Of a stretch of DNA of 33,368 nt, positions 8,053 through 16,541 are shown in pieces. Within the stretch, counting starts at the first letter, position 1. The number at the start of each line of letters is the position of its first letter. A program made the position numbers and the translations under genes. The stretch is from a virus: positions 1 through 33,368 of IMG/VR virus record IMGVR_UViG_3300014501_000882; one strand, written 5' to 3'. Under the pieces are notes generated by a model that saw nothing but the letters and a program-made list of their open reading frames with translations, searched no databases and was not told the origin of the DNA.

Positions 8053-8087
8053 GTCAGCCTCCAAATCCGTAAATCTAGCTGCTCAGG

Positions 8088-8116
8088 AGCATAGCGTAAT
8101 TTCGATTCTCCCGTAA
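8088..8116 (-). promoter_or_regulatory. weak candidate promoter for the membrane-protein cargo gene
   Basis: Read on the minus strand, TTACGG and TATGCT are separated by 17 bp, with the -10 box 35 bp before the ATG at 8052. The -10 matches consensus at 4 of 6 and the -35 only weakly. Upstream in the same gap, the sequence ATGGCTTGAA occurs twice. A cargo gene needs expression from the silent prophage, which makes a private promoter likely. Confidence 0.3.
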
Positions 8117-8190
8117 TTCTCCTCGGGAAGCGGGCCGGGCTTTTCAAGCCATTTCAAGCCATTAACAAGAGCCAGGGAAAGATGGGCAAT

Positions 8191-8991
8191 TTACCCGAGC
8201 GTGATCACGCTGTAGTACGCGGTCACGATCATCGTGCCGTTGCCGGTAGCGAACGCAGCCGTGGCATTGGTGATATCGATGCCGGTCGCTGCGGGCGGCT
8301 GGTAGCCCGCCGAAGGAGGCGCCAGCACGTTGACGGTCGCCGTGCCGCTGTTCACGGTCGCCGCCGCGAGGTTACCAGCGTGCGGATTGACGCTGGTGCC
8401 GTGATACTGGAACGTCAAGGCGCCGCCACCGGTGAAATTCGTCCCGCCCGGTTTCGTCTGGATCACGAACTGATCGGGCACAACCACCTGGCCCGCAAGC
8501 GGCGCGGGAATGATATTGACCGGCGCGCCATTCATGGCTTCGATCTGCGCTGCCGTAAGGACCACGGTGATTTTCTGCAACAGGCCGGGGTCCATGTCGG
8601 AGGAAGTCACCAGGCCGATGGAGCAGAGGTTCAGTCGCACGCGGACGGTCGGGTCCGCCGTCAGGCCGCCCGGTGCGTTGACGCCGCTCGCCTGATTGAG
8701 GTCGGCGACGCCGATCTCGCGATTTCCGGGAGTCGTGGACGGCGAAGCGGGCGGAGCGGACGTGGCCACGAGGTTGACGTTGTCCCAGTAAACCTTGTCG
8801 CCGGGATTGAACGTGCTCGCATCCTTCGCGAGGTCGAAGACGCCCCACGTGACGATCTCCAGCGACGCGCCCGAAGCCGCGCTGAATACCGCGACGCCGA
8901 AGATGTTTCCGGCAAGAACGCCCTGGCCGGTAACGACCGTGTAGGGCGCGGTGACGGTGAGGGTTTCCCCTCGGTGTACATAATTCTGCAT
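8191..8991 (-). CDS. capsid decoration protein, DUF2190 N-terminal domain
   Basis: 266 residues. The first 95 or so match the DUF2190 pattern: MQNYVHRGETLTVTAPYTVV, GQGVLAGNIFGVA, a TWGVFDLAKDASTF segment and KVYWDN. This family includes small trimeric proteins that cement phage capsids. The C-terminal 150 residues are an added beta-rich domain (NIIPAPLAGQVVVPDQFVI, ALTFQYHGTSVNPHAG) not needed for the basic fold and possibly exposed on the capsid. The start has AAGGAG 8 bases upstream. It lies directly downstream of the protease-capsid fusion, as usual for decoration genes. Confidence 0.8.
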   Translation of the reverse strand: MQNYVHRGETLTVTAPYTVVTGQGVLAGNIFGVAVFSAASGASLEIVTWGVFDLAKDASTFNPGDKVYWDNVNLVATSAPPASPSTTPGNREIGVADLNQASGVNAPGGLTADPTVRVRLNLCSIGLVTSSDMDPGLLQKITVVLTAAQIEAMNGAPVNIIPAPLAGQVVVPDQFVIQTKPGGTNFTGGGALTFQYHGTSVNPHAGNLAAATVNSGTATVNVLAPPSAGYQPPAATGIDITNATAAFATGNGTMIVTAYYSVITLG

Positions 8992-9021
8992 GATCTGTTC
9001 TCCTTTTTCCTGTTGAGATTT

Positions 9022-11202
9022 CTATGCGCCCGCGCTCTTTTGCAGGCCGCGATAATCGATTGCCGCCGCGCCGAAGTCCATGCGCGCTTTGATTTCGACG
9101 CCGTCCACTTCGAAGCCCTGGCGGGTTTCGATGTACACACCCTGCTGACCTTCGAGGTAGCAGTATTCGAGCGTATCGATCAGCGCCGGATCGGTGAATA
9201 GGAACCAGTTGGTCGCCGTGCCGGTCGCGTTATCGAGACGCGGCTCGACAATCGGAACCAGCGACCGGACCCACTCCGGCACCACCTTGGTCTGATCCGA
9301 AGACGCGATGTTGATCGGGTAGATCAACTGGAGCGCGTAGGTTTCGAGCGACGGCGGCACCGCCATGAAGCGGGGAATCAGGTCGAGAGGCGTCCCCTGC
9401 GGAGCCTTCTGGAGCCGCATCTGCACGCGGGCTTTGGCAAGCGCCGTCAGCGGAGCGGCGTTGGTCACGGTGGGATCGATGCTGGTCGCAACACCTGTCA
9501 GCAGGTTGCTGTGAGCGGTGTGGAAGATCGCTTTGTTGTCCAGCGTCATCACCGGGTTGCTGGTGATCAGTGCCCAGACCGTATTCGATTCGAGCTGCGC
9601 GGCCGCCACGCCCAGAATCGCGGGAATGCGCGTCATGGCCTGGAGATCGTCGTTGATGATGACCTTGCGCGTGATGGCCACGACCTCGCCGAAAGTCTGC
9701 AGCGAGTAGTTCGTGTTCATGTCGGTGAGGTTCGCCCGGTGATATTCGCCCTTTTCATTCAACTGCTGGAGGACTGGGGCGTCGCTCAACTGAACGCGAT
9801 TAATGGGCTTGAAATCGGGCGCGGTGACTTGCCGGCAGAAAGGCTGGAACGTGCGCGGGTACGCCTCGTAAGCTTGGCGCAGCGTCTTGTTGGCGACGTT
9901 CGCCAGGATCGCGGGAAAGTCCGAAGTCGATTCCGCGCCGCCCCCGAAGAACTCCGCGCCCCGGCTCGGGGCTTGCAACGCGAGTTCGGCAATCCGGTTC
10001 TTGTTCATCCCCCGGTGGTTGATGCCGCGGATTTCAAGAGACTCGCGGGCCATCTCCATGAGCGACAGGCCCACGTACTCGCGCCCCATCTCCTCGGCGC
10101 GCCGCTGGTGCTCCTGGCCGCATCCGCTCAGCATTTCCCCGGTCTTGGGATGCTTCGCCAGGAAGAACTTCGGATCGTGGCGAAGCAACATGGCGTTCTG
10201 CATCGCAGCCAGCCGCGTCTCCCCACCGTCACGCGTGATGCTGAATTCACTGCGAATCGGCCTTTCCTCGCCACCCACGGTTTGCTGTCCCTTGGCGCTC
10301 AGCGCCTCGAATGCATCGACGCTGAACTGATCCGCCGTCTTGCCGTCGGCGATGGCTTTGCGGACAAAATCATCTCCGAGAATGGATTTGAAGCGAGTAG
10401 CGCGATGTTCGATTTCAACGACGCGCTCTCGCTCCAGCTTTACCGCCTCGCCGCGCGCTGCGACGAGTTCCTGTTCATTCATACGGGCCTCTACGCCCGC
10501 CGCCCCATCCGTTAAATGCTTGGTGCTTTCTGCCATGGCAGGTTTCTCCTTTTGTGGGCTTGATGCCCGTGCTGCTTCGCCGCCGCTGCTCTTTGTGGAC
10601 AAAGCGTCGGCGGACAAAAACGTTGCGTTGAAATCGGCGGGAACCGGAACGACGGATATCTCAAACGGTTCCCAATCGGTCGCCGTGAACATGCCGATCT
10701 CGTTCGGGTTACTGTACGGCGGCTTGCCTTCCGGCATGCCTTCTGTCTGGGCCTGGACTTTCGTTTTCTCGCGGTTGTAGATCCACGCTCCGAAGCTCAG
10801 GTTCTGCACGATCCCGCTGGACACCTTGCGGAACAGATCAGCGCCGTCTTCGTCGCCGAGGTCGAACTTCAGCGTCGCCATACCATTCGCACCGTCGGCC
10901 CAGGCTTTGTTCACGACGCCAACTTGCGCCTTGGTGCCGGCCTTCCCTGCGGCCACGGACTTGTAGTCGTCGCCGGTGAAGTGCGTGTCGAAGATGGGAG
11001 CGCCGGCGTTCAGCCGGTCCAGTCGCGCGCCGTCCATGTCGAGCGTGAGCATGTACGGCTCGCCTGTATCGGGATCTTTCCTCGGAACCTGCGCGCCGGT
11101 ATACCAGACGACATCGATCGTGCCGTCCTTCTCGTTCGCCGTGCTGGCGACTGGCTTTGCATCGGACGCGGCGAAAAACTCAAGCGCCTGATCTGCTTTC
11201 AT
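9022..11202 (-). CDS. prohead protease-major capsid protein fusion
   Basis: 726 residues. Residues about 25-200 are an S78-type prohead protease: APIFDTH (His74), NLSFGAW (Ser136) and DWEPFEISVVPVPAD. A Lys/Glu-rich linker and helical scaffold-like stretch (about 220-400) follow, then a capsid domain from about residue 415 to the end (DFPAILANVANKTLRQAYEAY, TRKVIINDDLQAMTRIP, RQGFEVDGVEIKARMDFGAAA). The fused arrangement combines maturation protease, scaffold and coat in one polypeptide, as known for some phages. An internal ATG at codon 223 has its own Shine-Dalgarno and could make scaffold-capsid (504 residues) without protease. The start is the Met of MKADQALEFF. Confidence 0.9.
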   Translation of the reverse strand: MKADQALEFFAASDAKPVASTANEKDGTIDVVWYTGAQVPRKDPDTGEPYMLTLDMDGARLDRLNAGAPIFDTHFTGDDYKSVAAGKAGTKAQVGVVNKAWADGANGMATLKFDLGDEDGADLFRKVSSGIVQNLSFGAWIYNREKTKVQAQTEGMPEGKPPYSNPNEIGMFTATDWEPFEISVVPVPADFNATFLSADALSTKSSGGEAARASSPQKEKPAMAESTKHLTDGAAGVEARMNEQELVAARGEAVKLERERVVEIEHRATRFKSILGDDFVRKAIADGKTADQFSVDAFEALSAKGQQTVGGEERPIRSEFSITRDGGETRLAAMQNAMLLRHDPKFFLAKHPKTGEMLSGCGQEHQRRAEEMGREYVGLSLMEMARESLEIRGINHRGMNKNRIAELALQAPSRGAEFFGGGAESTSDFPAILANVANKTLRQAYEAYPRTFQPFCRQVTAPDFKPINRVQLSDAPVLQQLNEKGEYHRANLTDMNTNYSLQTFGEVVAITRKVIINDDLQAMTRIPAILGVAAAQLESNTVWALITSNPVMTLDNKAIFHTAHSNLLTGVATSIDPTVTNAAPLTALAKARVQMRLQKAPQGTPLDLIPRFMAVPPSLETYALQLIYPINIASSDQTKVVPEWVRSLVPIVEPRLDNATGTATNWFLFTDPALIDTLEYCYLEGQQGVYIETRQGFEVDGVEIKARMDFGAAAIDYRGLQKSAGA
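10534..10551 (-). promoter_or_regulatory. internal ribosome binding site and start within the protease-capsid fusion
   Basis: On the minus strand, AAGGAG (10546-10551) stands nine bases before an in-frame ATG at 10536, the Met of MAESTKHL. The site falls precisely in the linker between the protease domain and the scaffold/capsid part. Use of this start would give an excess of 504-residue capsid precursor over the full fusion, the ratio a capsid needs. It recalls the nested lambda C/Nu3 genes. Inferred from sequence. Confidence 0.5.
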
Positions 11203-11214
11203 GTGAACCCCTTT

Positions 11215-12888
11215 CTACGAGCGATAAATCCTCGAAGGAGAATCCCAGGACCGCGTTGCAGGCGTCCCCGAGAACAACTCCGCGATAGTTTCGGCGTCGG
11301 CATTCGAAACGGCGGGGACCTTCGTACCGGCGACGGTGGGTTTCGAACTCGGTGTGCGCTCGTCGCTCGCGGCGGGCTGCTCCTGGCCGCGATCCGTCAC
11401 GTTGCGCGGATCGCAATCCAGAATGATTTCGAGCTTGTCGAGAATCTTGTTGATGCGCGCGATCTTCTGTAGCCGCTCTTCCGGGTCGTAGCCATTGCGC
11501 GAGATCGCCTCGAACAGATCGAGCGTTCCGGTCCGAATCATCTTCAGTTCCGCCGCCGCGTCCTTCACCGGATCGACGCTCTCGAACTTTGGCGCGGTCC
11601 ACTGCACCGCATGTACAGCGACCTTTGGGTCATCCAGCGCCTTCTGCGGAATCCTGCCCTGGAGGATCAGTGTGTCCACGAATCGCCGCCACACCGGCAT
11701 GCAGAACAGCGGGATCAACGTCAGCCAGCGATAAGCCTCCACGGTGTTGCGGAACCCCAACATGCCGCCGCGCCAGGACGAGTAATTCACCTGCGACATG
11801 TCGCCCGTGCCGAGTTCGTACGGCAGGCCAATGCCCGCCATGATTCCCTGCAACTCGGTCATCTTGTATTCGCGGTAGCCGCCCGCCGCCGGAGGGTTGT
11901 TGAACTTGATCTCCTGTCCCGGTTTCAGGTACTCGACCATTCCCGGTTGGAATGTTTCCACGGGAGCTTTAGTGACAGGGTCCGTACCCGAAATGCCCAG
12001 CGGGTCGCCTTCGATGCCTTCCGGTTGCTGCACGAAGGCGGTGACGCAGGCTTCCACTTTCTTGCGGACCCGCTCTGCGTCGCAGTAGTCATCGAGGTCC
12101 CGGAGCGCCATCATCACCGGCGATAGCCACGGCACACCCCGGACCTGGCCCGGCCGCAGCACGCGATAGACGTGCATGATCTGATCGGCTGGCACTGGCT
12201 GGCTGATGATTCCGCCGCGCGGGTTCAGAATCAGTACGCCGCCCGGGTGATACGTGAACAGCCAGTAAGCGACGCGGCGGCCCAAGTCGTCGAACTGCAC
12301 GCCCTCCATCACGTGGCCATTGATCAGCCCCATCGTTCGGGACTGATCCAGGAAGTCGGCTTCGAGCATTTGAAGCTGAAGCGGAACGCGCAAACCAGCA
12401 GCGGCAAGACGCGGGCGAAACCGCACGATCGCTTCGCCGCTTTCTGCCATCGTTCGGATGGCCAGCGTCTGCATGCCATAAAAGTCCAGTCGCTGCGGCG
12501 TGTCGCAGGCATCTGCGAAGAACGGCCACTCGGCGTCGATGATCTTGTCGATCGCGGCATTGCCAGTCTTCGCCTTCGGCACGATCCCTGTTCCGACGAC
12601 GTTGCCGGACAACTCTTCGATCGCGCGCGCCGCATACGGATTGTTGCGGATAAGATCGCGGCTCCGGTTGCGGAGCCAGGTCAGCGACCCCATCAGCTCG
12701 ACGTTGGCGTCGGTCGAGGCCGCGTACCAGCCATACGTGCGCCGGCCTGCGGTCGCGCCTTCGTAACGGAATCGTTGCGCGTGCCGCTCCAGGTAATCCT
12801 GAATCAGTTCCAGCGCCACACGGTTCCGCACGCGTTGGAGCGCGAGCCGTGGCGCCACCGCACCGATGGCTCTGTCGAGGAAATTCAT
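11215..12888 (-). CDS. phage portal protein, lambda gpB family
   Basis: 557 residues, the dodecameric ring at the packaging vertex through which DNA enters and leaves. Family landmarks: YGWYAASTDANVE, WLRNRSRDLIRNNPYAARAIEELSGNVVG at residues 72-100, RTMAESGEAIVRF, LQMLEADFLDQ, GVQFDDLGRRVAYWLF, the DQIMHVYRVLRPGQVRGVPWLSPVM core and the NYSSWRGGMLGF motif. The length is usual for lambda-type portals. The C-terminal 60 residues are polar and probably disordered. Its ATG overlaps the stop of the small upstream gene as ATGA. It lies between the gpW-like gene and the protease-capsid fusion, the canonical order. Confidence 0.92.
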   Translation of the reverse strand: MNFLDRAIGAVAPRLALQRVRNRVALELIQDYLERHAQRFRYEGATAGRRTYGWYAASTDANVELMGSLTWLRNRSRDLIRNNPYAARAIEELSGNVVGTGIVPKAKTGNAAIDKIIDAEWPFFADACDTPQRLDFYGMQTLAIRTMAESGEAIVRFRPRLAAAGLRVPLQLQMLEADFLDQSRTMGLINGHVMEGVQFDDLGRRVAYWLFTYHPGGVLILNPRGGIISQPVPADQIMHVYRVLRPGQVRGVPWLSPVMMALRDLDDYCDAERVRKKVEACVTAFVQQPEGIEGDPLGISGTDPVTKAPVETFQPGMVEYLKPGQEIKFNNPPAAGGYREYKMTELQGIMAGIGLPYELGTGDMSQVNYSSWRGGMLGFRNTVEAYRWLTLIPLFCMPVWRRFVDTLILQGRIPQKALDDPKVAVHAVQWTAPKFESVDPVKDAAAELKMIRTGTLDLFEAISRNGYDPEERLQKIARINKILDKLEIILDCDPRNVTDRGQEQPAASDERTPSSKPTVAGTKVPAVSNADAETIAELFSGTPATRSWDSPSRIYRS

Positions 12889-13076
12889 TCGGGCACATCG
12901 GAGCCGAAGTATTCCGCGCCCGGCCTTTCGGGCAGTCCCCGGCGAAGCTCTCTGATGATCAGGCTCAGTGCCGTATCGCTCACGACCACGTACCGCGCGC
13001 CCTCGGGATCATCCACGGCTGCGCCTTGGCGCGGCGAGCGTTCGAGAGGGTCGATGAGTTCAGGCAGCCGCGTCAT
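12885..13076 (-). CDS. small phage protein of unknown function
   Basis: 63 residues, beginning MTRLPELIDPLERSPRQG and ending GAEYFGSDVPE, with a central segment DDPEGARYVVVSDTALSLIIREL of mixed strand and helix. It lies between the gpW-like gene (three-base gap) and the portal gene (ATGA overlap), so it is part of the late operon. I do not recognise a family. The packing makes it a convincing gene, but its function cannot be assigned. Confidence 0.6.
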   Translation of the reverse strand: MTRLPELIDPLERSPRQGAAVDDPEGARYVVVSDTALSLIIRELRRGLPERPGAEYFGSDVPE

Positions 13077-13079
13077 TCG

Positions 13080-13334
13080 TCACCACCGGTCGTCGAGCGT
13101 TGGACCCGTGGGACCGTCTCCACGCTTGTGTTGCGCGAGAGTGACGCGGCTCCCGGTCTGCCCGCTGGTCTGCCGAATATCCTCTTCAATCTCGGCCTTC
13201 GCCTTTCGTAGATCGTCCACGGAGCGATAGGTCACCACGCGCCCGTCCGGGAACCGCACCTTCAACGTAGGATTGCCGAGCGCCTGATTAACAGCGTCCA
13301 GGTTCGCTTGCAACTGCTGAAGCGTCAGAGCCAT
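13080..13334 (-). CDS. gpW-like head-tail joining/packaging protein
   Basis: 84 residues from the ATG of MALTLQQLQANLDAVNQAL. The pattern of an N-terminal helix, then VRFPDGRVVTYRSVDDLRKAKAEIEEDI, matches the small gpW-type protein that follows the large terminase in lambda-like phages and plugs the connector after packaging. A longer reading from 13502 would lie inside the terminase gene and was rejected. GGGAG stands about 8 bases upstream of the chosen ATG, which is one base from the terminase stop. The C-terminal 25 residues are polar and likely flexible. Confidence 0.7.
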   Translation of the reverse strand: MALTLQQLQANLDAVNQALGNPTLKVRFPDGRVVTYRSVDDLRKAKAEIEEDIRQTSGQTGSRVTLAQHKRGDGPTGPTLDDRW

Positions 13335-13335
13335 G

Positions 13336-15264
13336 TCAACTTCTCCCGAACCAGTTACGCCGTGGCACCCAATCGTCAGCGCGATCAAAGGGCGCGGAAG
13401 TTCGTCCCTCGGCGGACCGTTCGGATTGCCCGGCCTGCGCCACGACCACCGCCGGAGGAATCGACTGCATCTCTTTTCGCCGCGAGCGCGCCATCTGCGC
13501 AAATCGATCGCAATACGCGTTCATCTTCAAACCGCTCGCGTAGAGCGCTTGCAGTGCGGCGTACGCATACACGCGGCAGTCGAGCGCCTCGTTCCGCGCG
13601 GCGGGAGGCTTGCGCCATTCCTGCTTGGGATAGCCGTGGTGATATCGAGTGAACTTCCGCTCTGCCGTGAGTTGATCGAAGTATTCCTGGTCGCGGCCGA
13701 TCGGGAAGTGACAATATCCCGGCCCGGCCTCCCTGATCTTCAGGCGGTCATACAGCGCCGTCTTCGCGGCGTCCACTCCGACCATGAAGAACGGCGTCTG
13801 GTTCTTCCGGCTGGGCTTTCGCGGCCAGATGGGAGACTCGCCCGCGCGTCCCTTCACGGCGTATACACGGCGCGCATAACGGTCGCGCGTGAACCGCAGC
13901 ACAGTGGCATCCTTGAACCCGCAATCGATGCACGCCGCAACGATTCGCAGCGGCTGACTGGAGTCGTGCATACACTCGGAGAGGAGCAATCCTTCGAGGT
14001 GATCCCAGACCTCCTTGCGCGTCACGTCGCCGGGGATCACATGATGCGCGATCGACCAGGACTCCTCGTCGCGCCCCCAGCCAACGATTTCCACCTCAAG
14101 CCGGTCGGCCTGCACGTCCACTCCCGCCGTGACCAGCGCGACTCCGTCCGGCGCCTCAGCTTCAAACGGCTCGCAGCGATTCCACAAGGCCCGCGCATCG
14201 GTCGGCACCTCGTGGTGCTCTTCCCACAACTCCGCGAGCACCGTGTTCATGAACGCCTTCAGGGTCTCGGGCGACTTCTTCGCCGCGATGAACTCGGTGG
14301 CGATCGAACCCCAGGCGCGCTTCAGTGAGACCAACTGCGAAATGCGAAAGCCCGGAATCGGCGACGCCGGATTCTGAGCGCGATACTCGCCACGCTCGAC
14401 CATCCACGCTTTCTCGTGCGCTGGAATCAACTCGCGGCACCCGGCGCAGCGGTACATGGCATCTTCGGGTTTCCCATCCGGCCACACCAAGCCAGGCCCC
14501 GTTCCGTCTCCGAGCACGAGCACCTGGTAGTTGCCGCACTTGGGACAGGGCACGAAGTAGTCGCGCTGGTCGCTTTCTTTCCACGCCAGCTCGATCCGGC
14601 TGATGCCCTTGATCGTCGGCGTGGACGCCATGACGATCTTCTTGTTGTGCTGGAACTCCGCGGTGCGCTGGACGGCGAGTGAAACCGGATCGCCCTCCGT
14701 GCCCGCACTCGCCGGGTAACGGTCCACCTCATCCAGGAGCGCGTAGCGGATCGGCCGCATAGCCAAACCCGATGGCGATATCGCCCCGGTGAACGTGATG
14801 TGCCCCGCGCCATTGACGAAAACCTTGTGCAGCGTCGTGTTGTTGGAGTCGCGCGACTTGACCGGCGCGATCTTCCCGCGCAAGCTCGGCGTGCTCTTGA
14901 ACATGGGCGCCACGCGGTCCTTCGAGAGCGCCTTGGCATCCTCCGTGCGCGGCTCCACCACCAGCACCGGCCCCGGATCGACGTCGGCGATGAAGCCGAG
15001 GAAGTTCAGCAGGACCTCGGTCTTCATCATCTGCGCCGCAGACAGCAACACCACTTGCCGGCACGGATGGCCGGGGCTGAGCACGTCCATCGGCTCGCGC
15101 TGGTAGTGGCGTGTGCGCCACTGGCCCCGCTCTGCCGCAGCGCCTCCGGTGAGGACGCGGTTCTCATCGGCCCACTGCGAGACCAGGATGTCTCGCGGCG
15201 GCAGCATCGCCGCTGCGCCGACTTCGTGAATGGAGAACGATTGCATCTTTTGGAACTCGCGCAA
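13336..15264 (-). CDS. terminase large subunit, GpA family
   Basis: 642 residues, the DNA-packaging motor and nuclease. The ATPase part has a variant P-loop SAAQMMKTE at residues 75-83 (Lys81) and Walker B YALLDEVD at 174-181. A zinc finger of the GpA type is formed by Cys240/Cys243 (CPKC) and Cys273/Cys276 (CAGC). The nuclease domain begins at about residue 375, with VTAGVDVQADRLEVEIVGWG carrying the first metal-binding aspartate (Asp383), and a later IDCG segment. The first codon is TTG at 15264; an ATG six codons in (15246) is an equal choice, and neither has a good Shine-Dalgarno. It follows the Nu1-like small subunit by 32 bases. Confidence 0.92.
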   Translation of the reverse strand: MREFQKMQSFSIHEVGAAAMLPPRDILVSQWADENRVLTGGAAAERGQWRTRHYQREPMDVLSPGHPCRQVVLLSAAQMMKTEVLLNFLGFIADVDPGPVLVVEPRTEDAKALSKDRVAPMFKSTPSLRGKIAPVKSRDSNNTTLHKVFVNGAGHITFTGAISPSGLAMRPIRYALLDEVDRYPASAGTEGDPVSLAVQRTAEFQHNKKIVMASTPTIKGISRIELAWKESDQRDYFVPCPKCGNYQVLVLGDGTGPGLVWPDGKPEDAMYRCAGCRELIPAHEKAWMVERGEYRAQNPASPIPGFRISQLVSLKRAWGSIATEFIAAKKSPETLKAFMNTVLAELWEEHHEVPTDARALWNRCEPFEAEAPDGVALVTAGVDVQADRLEVEIVGWGRDEESWSIAHHVIPGDVTRKEVWDHLEGLLLSECMHDSSQPLRIVAACIDCGFKDATVLRFTRDRYARRVYAVKGRAGESPIWPRKPSRKNQTPFFMVGVDAAKTALYDRLKIREAGPGYCHFPIGRDQEYFDQLTAERKFTRYHHGYPKQEWRKPPAARNEALDCRVYAYAALQALYASGLKMNAYCDRFAQMARSRRKEMQSIPPAVVVAQAGQSERSAEGRTSAPFDRADDWVPRRNWFGRS

Positions 15265-15296
15265 AACGGAGTGGGGCGCGCCGCACCCTGTGCGCT

Positions 15297-15815
15297 TTAC
15301 AGACCCGCGTCCGCGACTGCCTTGCTGACCTTCCGCAGCGCCGCCGAAACTTCGGCGACCAACATTCGATGAATCGCTTTCTCGTCATCCACCGCCGCGA
15401 GCATCGGCGCGAGGCGATCCGGCATGGCCATCAGACCGTCCTTGACGATCGAAGAAAACCCTGCGGCATACTCGGCCGCGCGCGCCGCCGGGATCAGTTT
15501 GCCGGCGCGCTCCTCATATTCCAGTTGGGCGGTCCGCGCCGCGAAGCTCTCCTTGACCGCCCGCGCCCTTAAGTACGCGGTGACCGGATCTCCCGATCCA
15601 GCCACGGACTCGTGCATCGGAAGCCGCTCCGGTGCGACGGCGGTTTCACGGATCGTCTGCCCCGCGAAGGTGTTCTTCGCCCACTCCCGGTTGGCGCGCT
15701 CCGCATCGATGGTCCCGTCCGCGAGCGTTGTAATCCGCTTGCCGGAGATCGCCTTCTGGACAGCGGTCAGGCTGCAACCGCGTATCCGCGCGTATTCCCT
15801 AAGCGAGACGCCCAT
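15297..15815 (-). CDS. terminase small subunit, Nu1-like DNA-binding protein
   Basis: 172 residues. The N-terminus MGVSLREYARIRGCSLTAVQ is a winged-helix/helix-turn-helix of the phage Nu1 type, continued by KAISGKRITTLADGTID and ANREW. A long helical region (AYLRARAVKESFAARTAQLEYEERAGKLIP) follows that would bind the large subunit and dimerise. It recognises the packaging site and delivers DNA to the large terminase. The ATG at 15815 was preferred to a start 35 codons upstream because the HTH normally begins at the N-terminus. The upstream 130 bp form the divergent region with the DUF3489 gene. Confidence 0.8.
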   Translation of the reverse strand: MGVSLREYARIRGCSLTAVQKAISGKRITTLADGTIDAERANREWAKNTFAGQTIRETAVAPERLPMHESVAGSGDPVTAYLRARAVKESFAARTAQLEYEERAGKLIPAARAAEYAAGFSSIVKDGLMAMPDRLAPMLAAVDDEKAIHRMLVAEVSAALRKVSKAVADAGL

Positions 15816-15947
15816 CACCGAACCTGTCCAACCTGGATAAAGGCATATTCTTTTTCTGAAGATTCCACTTGCATTCGGGTTCAAACGGAGTGATGAATCG
15901 TGGTGCGCGAAGACGCGCAAGCTACTGATCAGAAAGGATTAACTACC

Positions 15948-16355
15948 ATGACAGACAACACCACGACCACCAAAGCCGCCGCCGTTGCGGAACAGGGCGC
16001 CCACGTCGCGCCGGAGAAGGCCCCCTCGAAGAAGGGCGCCAGCCAGAAGAAGGGCGCGCCCAAGGGCCAGAAAACCGCCAAGGGTGCCAAAGCCAAGGCC
16101 GCCGCGCCGAAGAAGCAAGCCAAGGCCGCCCCCGCGAAGAAGACCAGCGCGCCACGCGCCGAAAGCAAAGGCGCGAAAATCCTGGCGATGATTGGACGGG
16201 CCAAGGGCGCGACTCTTGCCGAGATTATGAAGGAGACATCTTGGCAGGCTCATAGCGTGCGCGGGTTCATCTCCATCGCCGCCAAGAAGCACAGCGTCAA
16301 CATCGAGTCCTCGAAAAACGAAGCCGGCGACCGCGTTTACAAAGTCACCAAATAG
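15948..16355 (+). CDS. DUF3489 domain protein with basic Ala/Lys/Pro tail
   Basis: 135 residues. The first 75 are a low-complexity Lys/Ala/Pro-rich region resembling histone H1 tails (KKGAPKGQKTAKGAKAKAAA). The last 60 form a DUF3489 domain: SKGAKILAMIGRAKGATLAE, then TSWQAHSVRGFIS and DRVYKVTK, a predicted winged helix. Such proteins are common on phages and mobile elements and probably bind DNA. The start ATG has AAAGGA nine bases upstream; a GTG at 15900 in the same frame lacks a comparable site. It is transcribed against the neighbouring packaging genes and ends before a GC-rich hairpin. Confidence 0.75.
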   Translation: MTDNTTTTKAAAVAEQGAHVAPEKAPSKKGASQKKGAPKGQKTAKGAKAKAAAPKKQAKAAPAKKTSAPRAESKGAKILAMIGRAKGATLAEIMKETSWQAHSVRGFISIAAKKHSVNIESSKNEAGDRVYKVTK

Positions 16356-16378
16356 AACTTCCCACCTGCCTCACCAAG

Positions 16379-16408
16379 CCGCCGCCGGGTTCAACGATCC
16401 GGCGGCGG
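16379..16408 (+). terminator. GC-rich hairpin, likely terminator of the DUF3489 gene
   Basis: CCGCCGCCGG (16379-16388) and CCGGCGGCGG (16399-16408) form a perfect 10-bp stem with a 10-nt loop, 23 bases after the DUF3489 stop. It is followed by TTCTG and not by a long T run, so termination may be partial. The stem also lies within the 3' end of the degenerate ORF on the other strand. Confidence 0.5.
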
Positions 16409-16541
16409 TTCTGCATCTGCTTCCAGAATCCTCAACTCCGCAGACCAGTCCGAGAGCGCCAGGCAGAGCCCCTTGCAGATCGGGATGCCCCGAAAGGATC
16501 AGCGATTCTATTTCCGCGACCTCGCGGTAGCAGCGGGCGAT
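16391..16541 (-). pseudogene. degenerate or frameshifted 50-aa ORF downstream of the methyltransferase
   Basis: Directly after the methyltransferase stop, one frame reads IARCYREVAEIESLILSG then HPDLQG. At a GGGG run (minus strand) coding character switches to another frame, LCLALSDWSAELRILEAD, ending at a TGA at 16391-16393. Removing one G of the run joins the two parts. An ATG overlapping the methyltransferase stop is also out of frame by one base: removing an A from ATGAATC gives MIARCYREV. Two single-base changes would therefore restore a compact gene. It is either a decayed phage gene or contains sequencing indels. Function is unknown. Confidence 0.45.

Noticed and set aside
8182-10515. 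Plus-strand frames of 339 and 334 codons opposite the decoration and capsid genes
   Set aside because: Opposite strands encode clear DUF2190 and protease-capsid proteins; the plus-strand products are Arg/His/Asp-rich with no family pattern.
12172-14328. Plus-strand frames of 352 and 331 codons opposite portal and terminase
   Set aside because: Mirror frames of strongly recognised genes without ribosome binding sites.
15929-16292. Hydrophobic minus-strand frames opposite the DUF3489 gene
   Set aside because: The Ala/Leu/Phe/Gly-rich character arises from reading the Lys/Ala/Pro repeats backwards; it is not a membrane protein.
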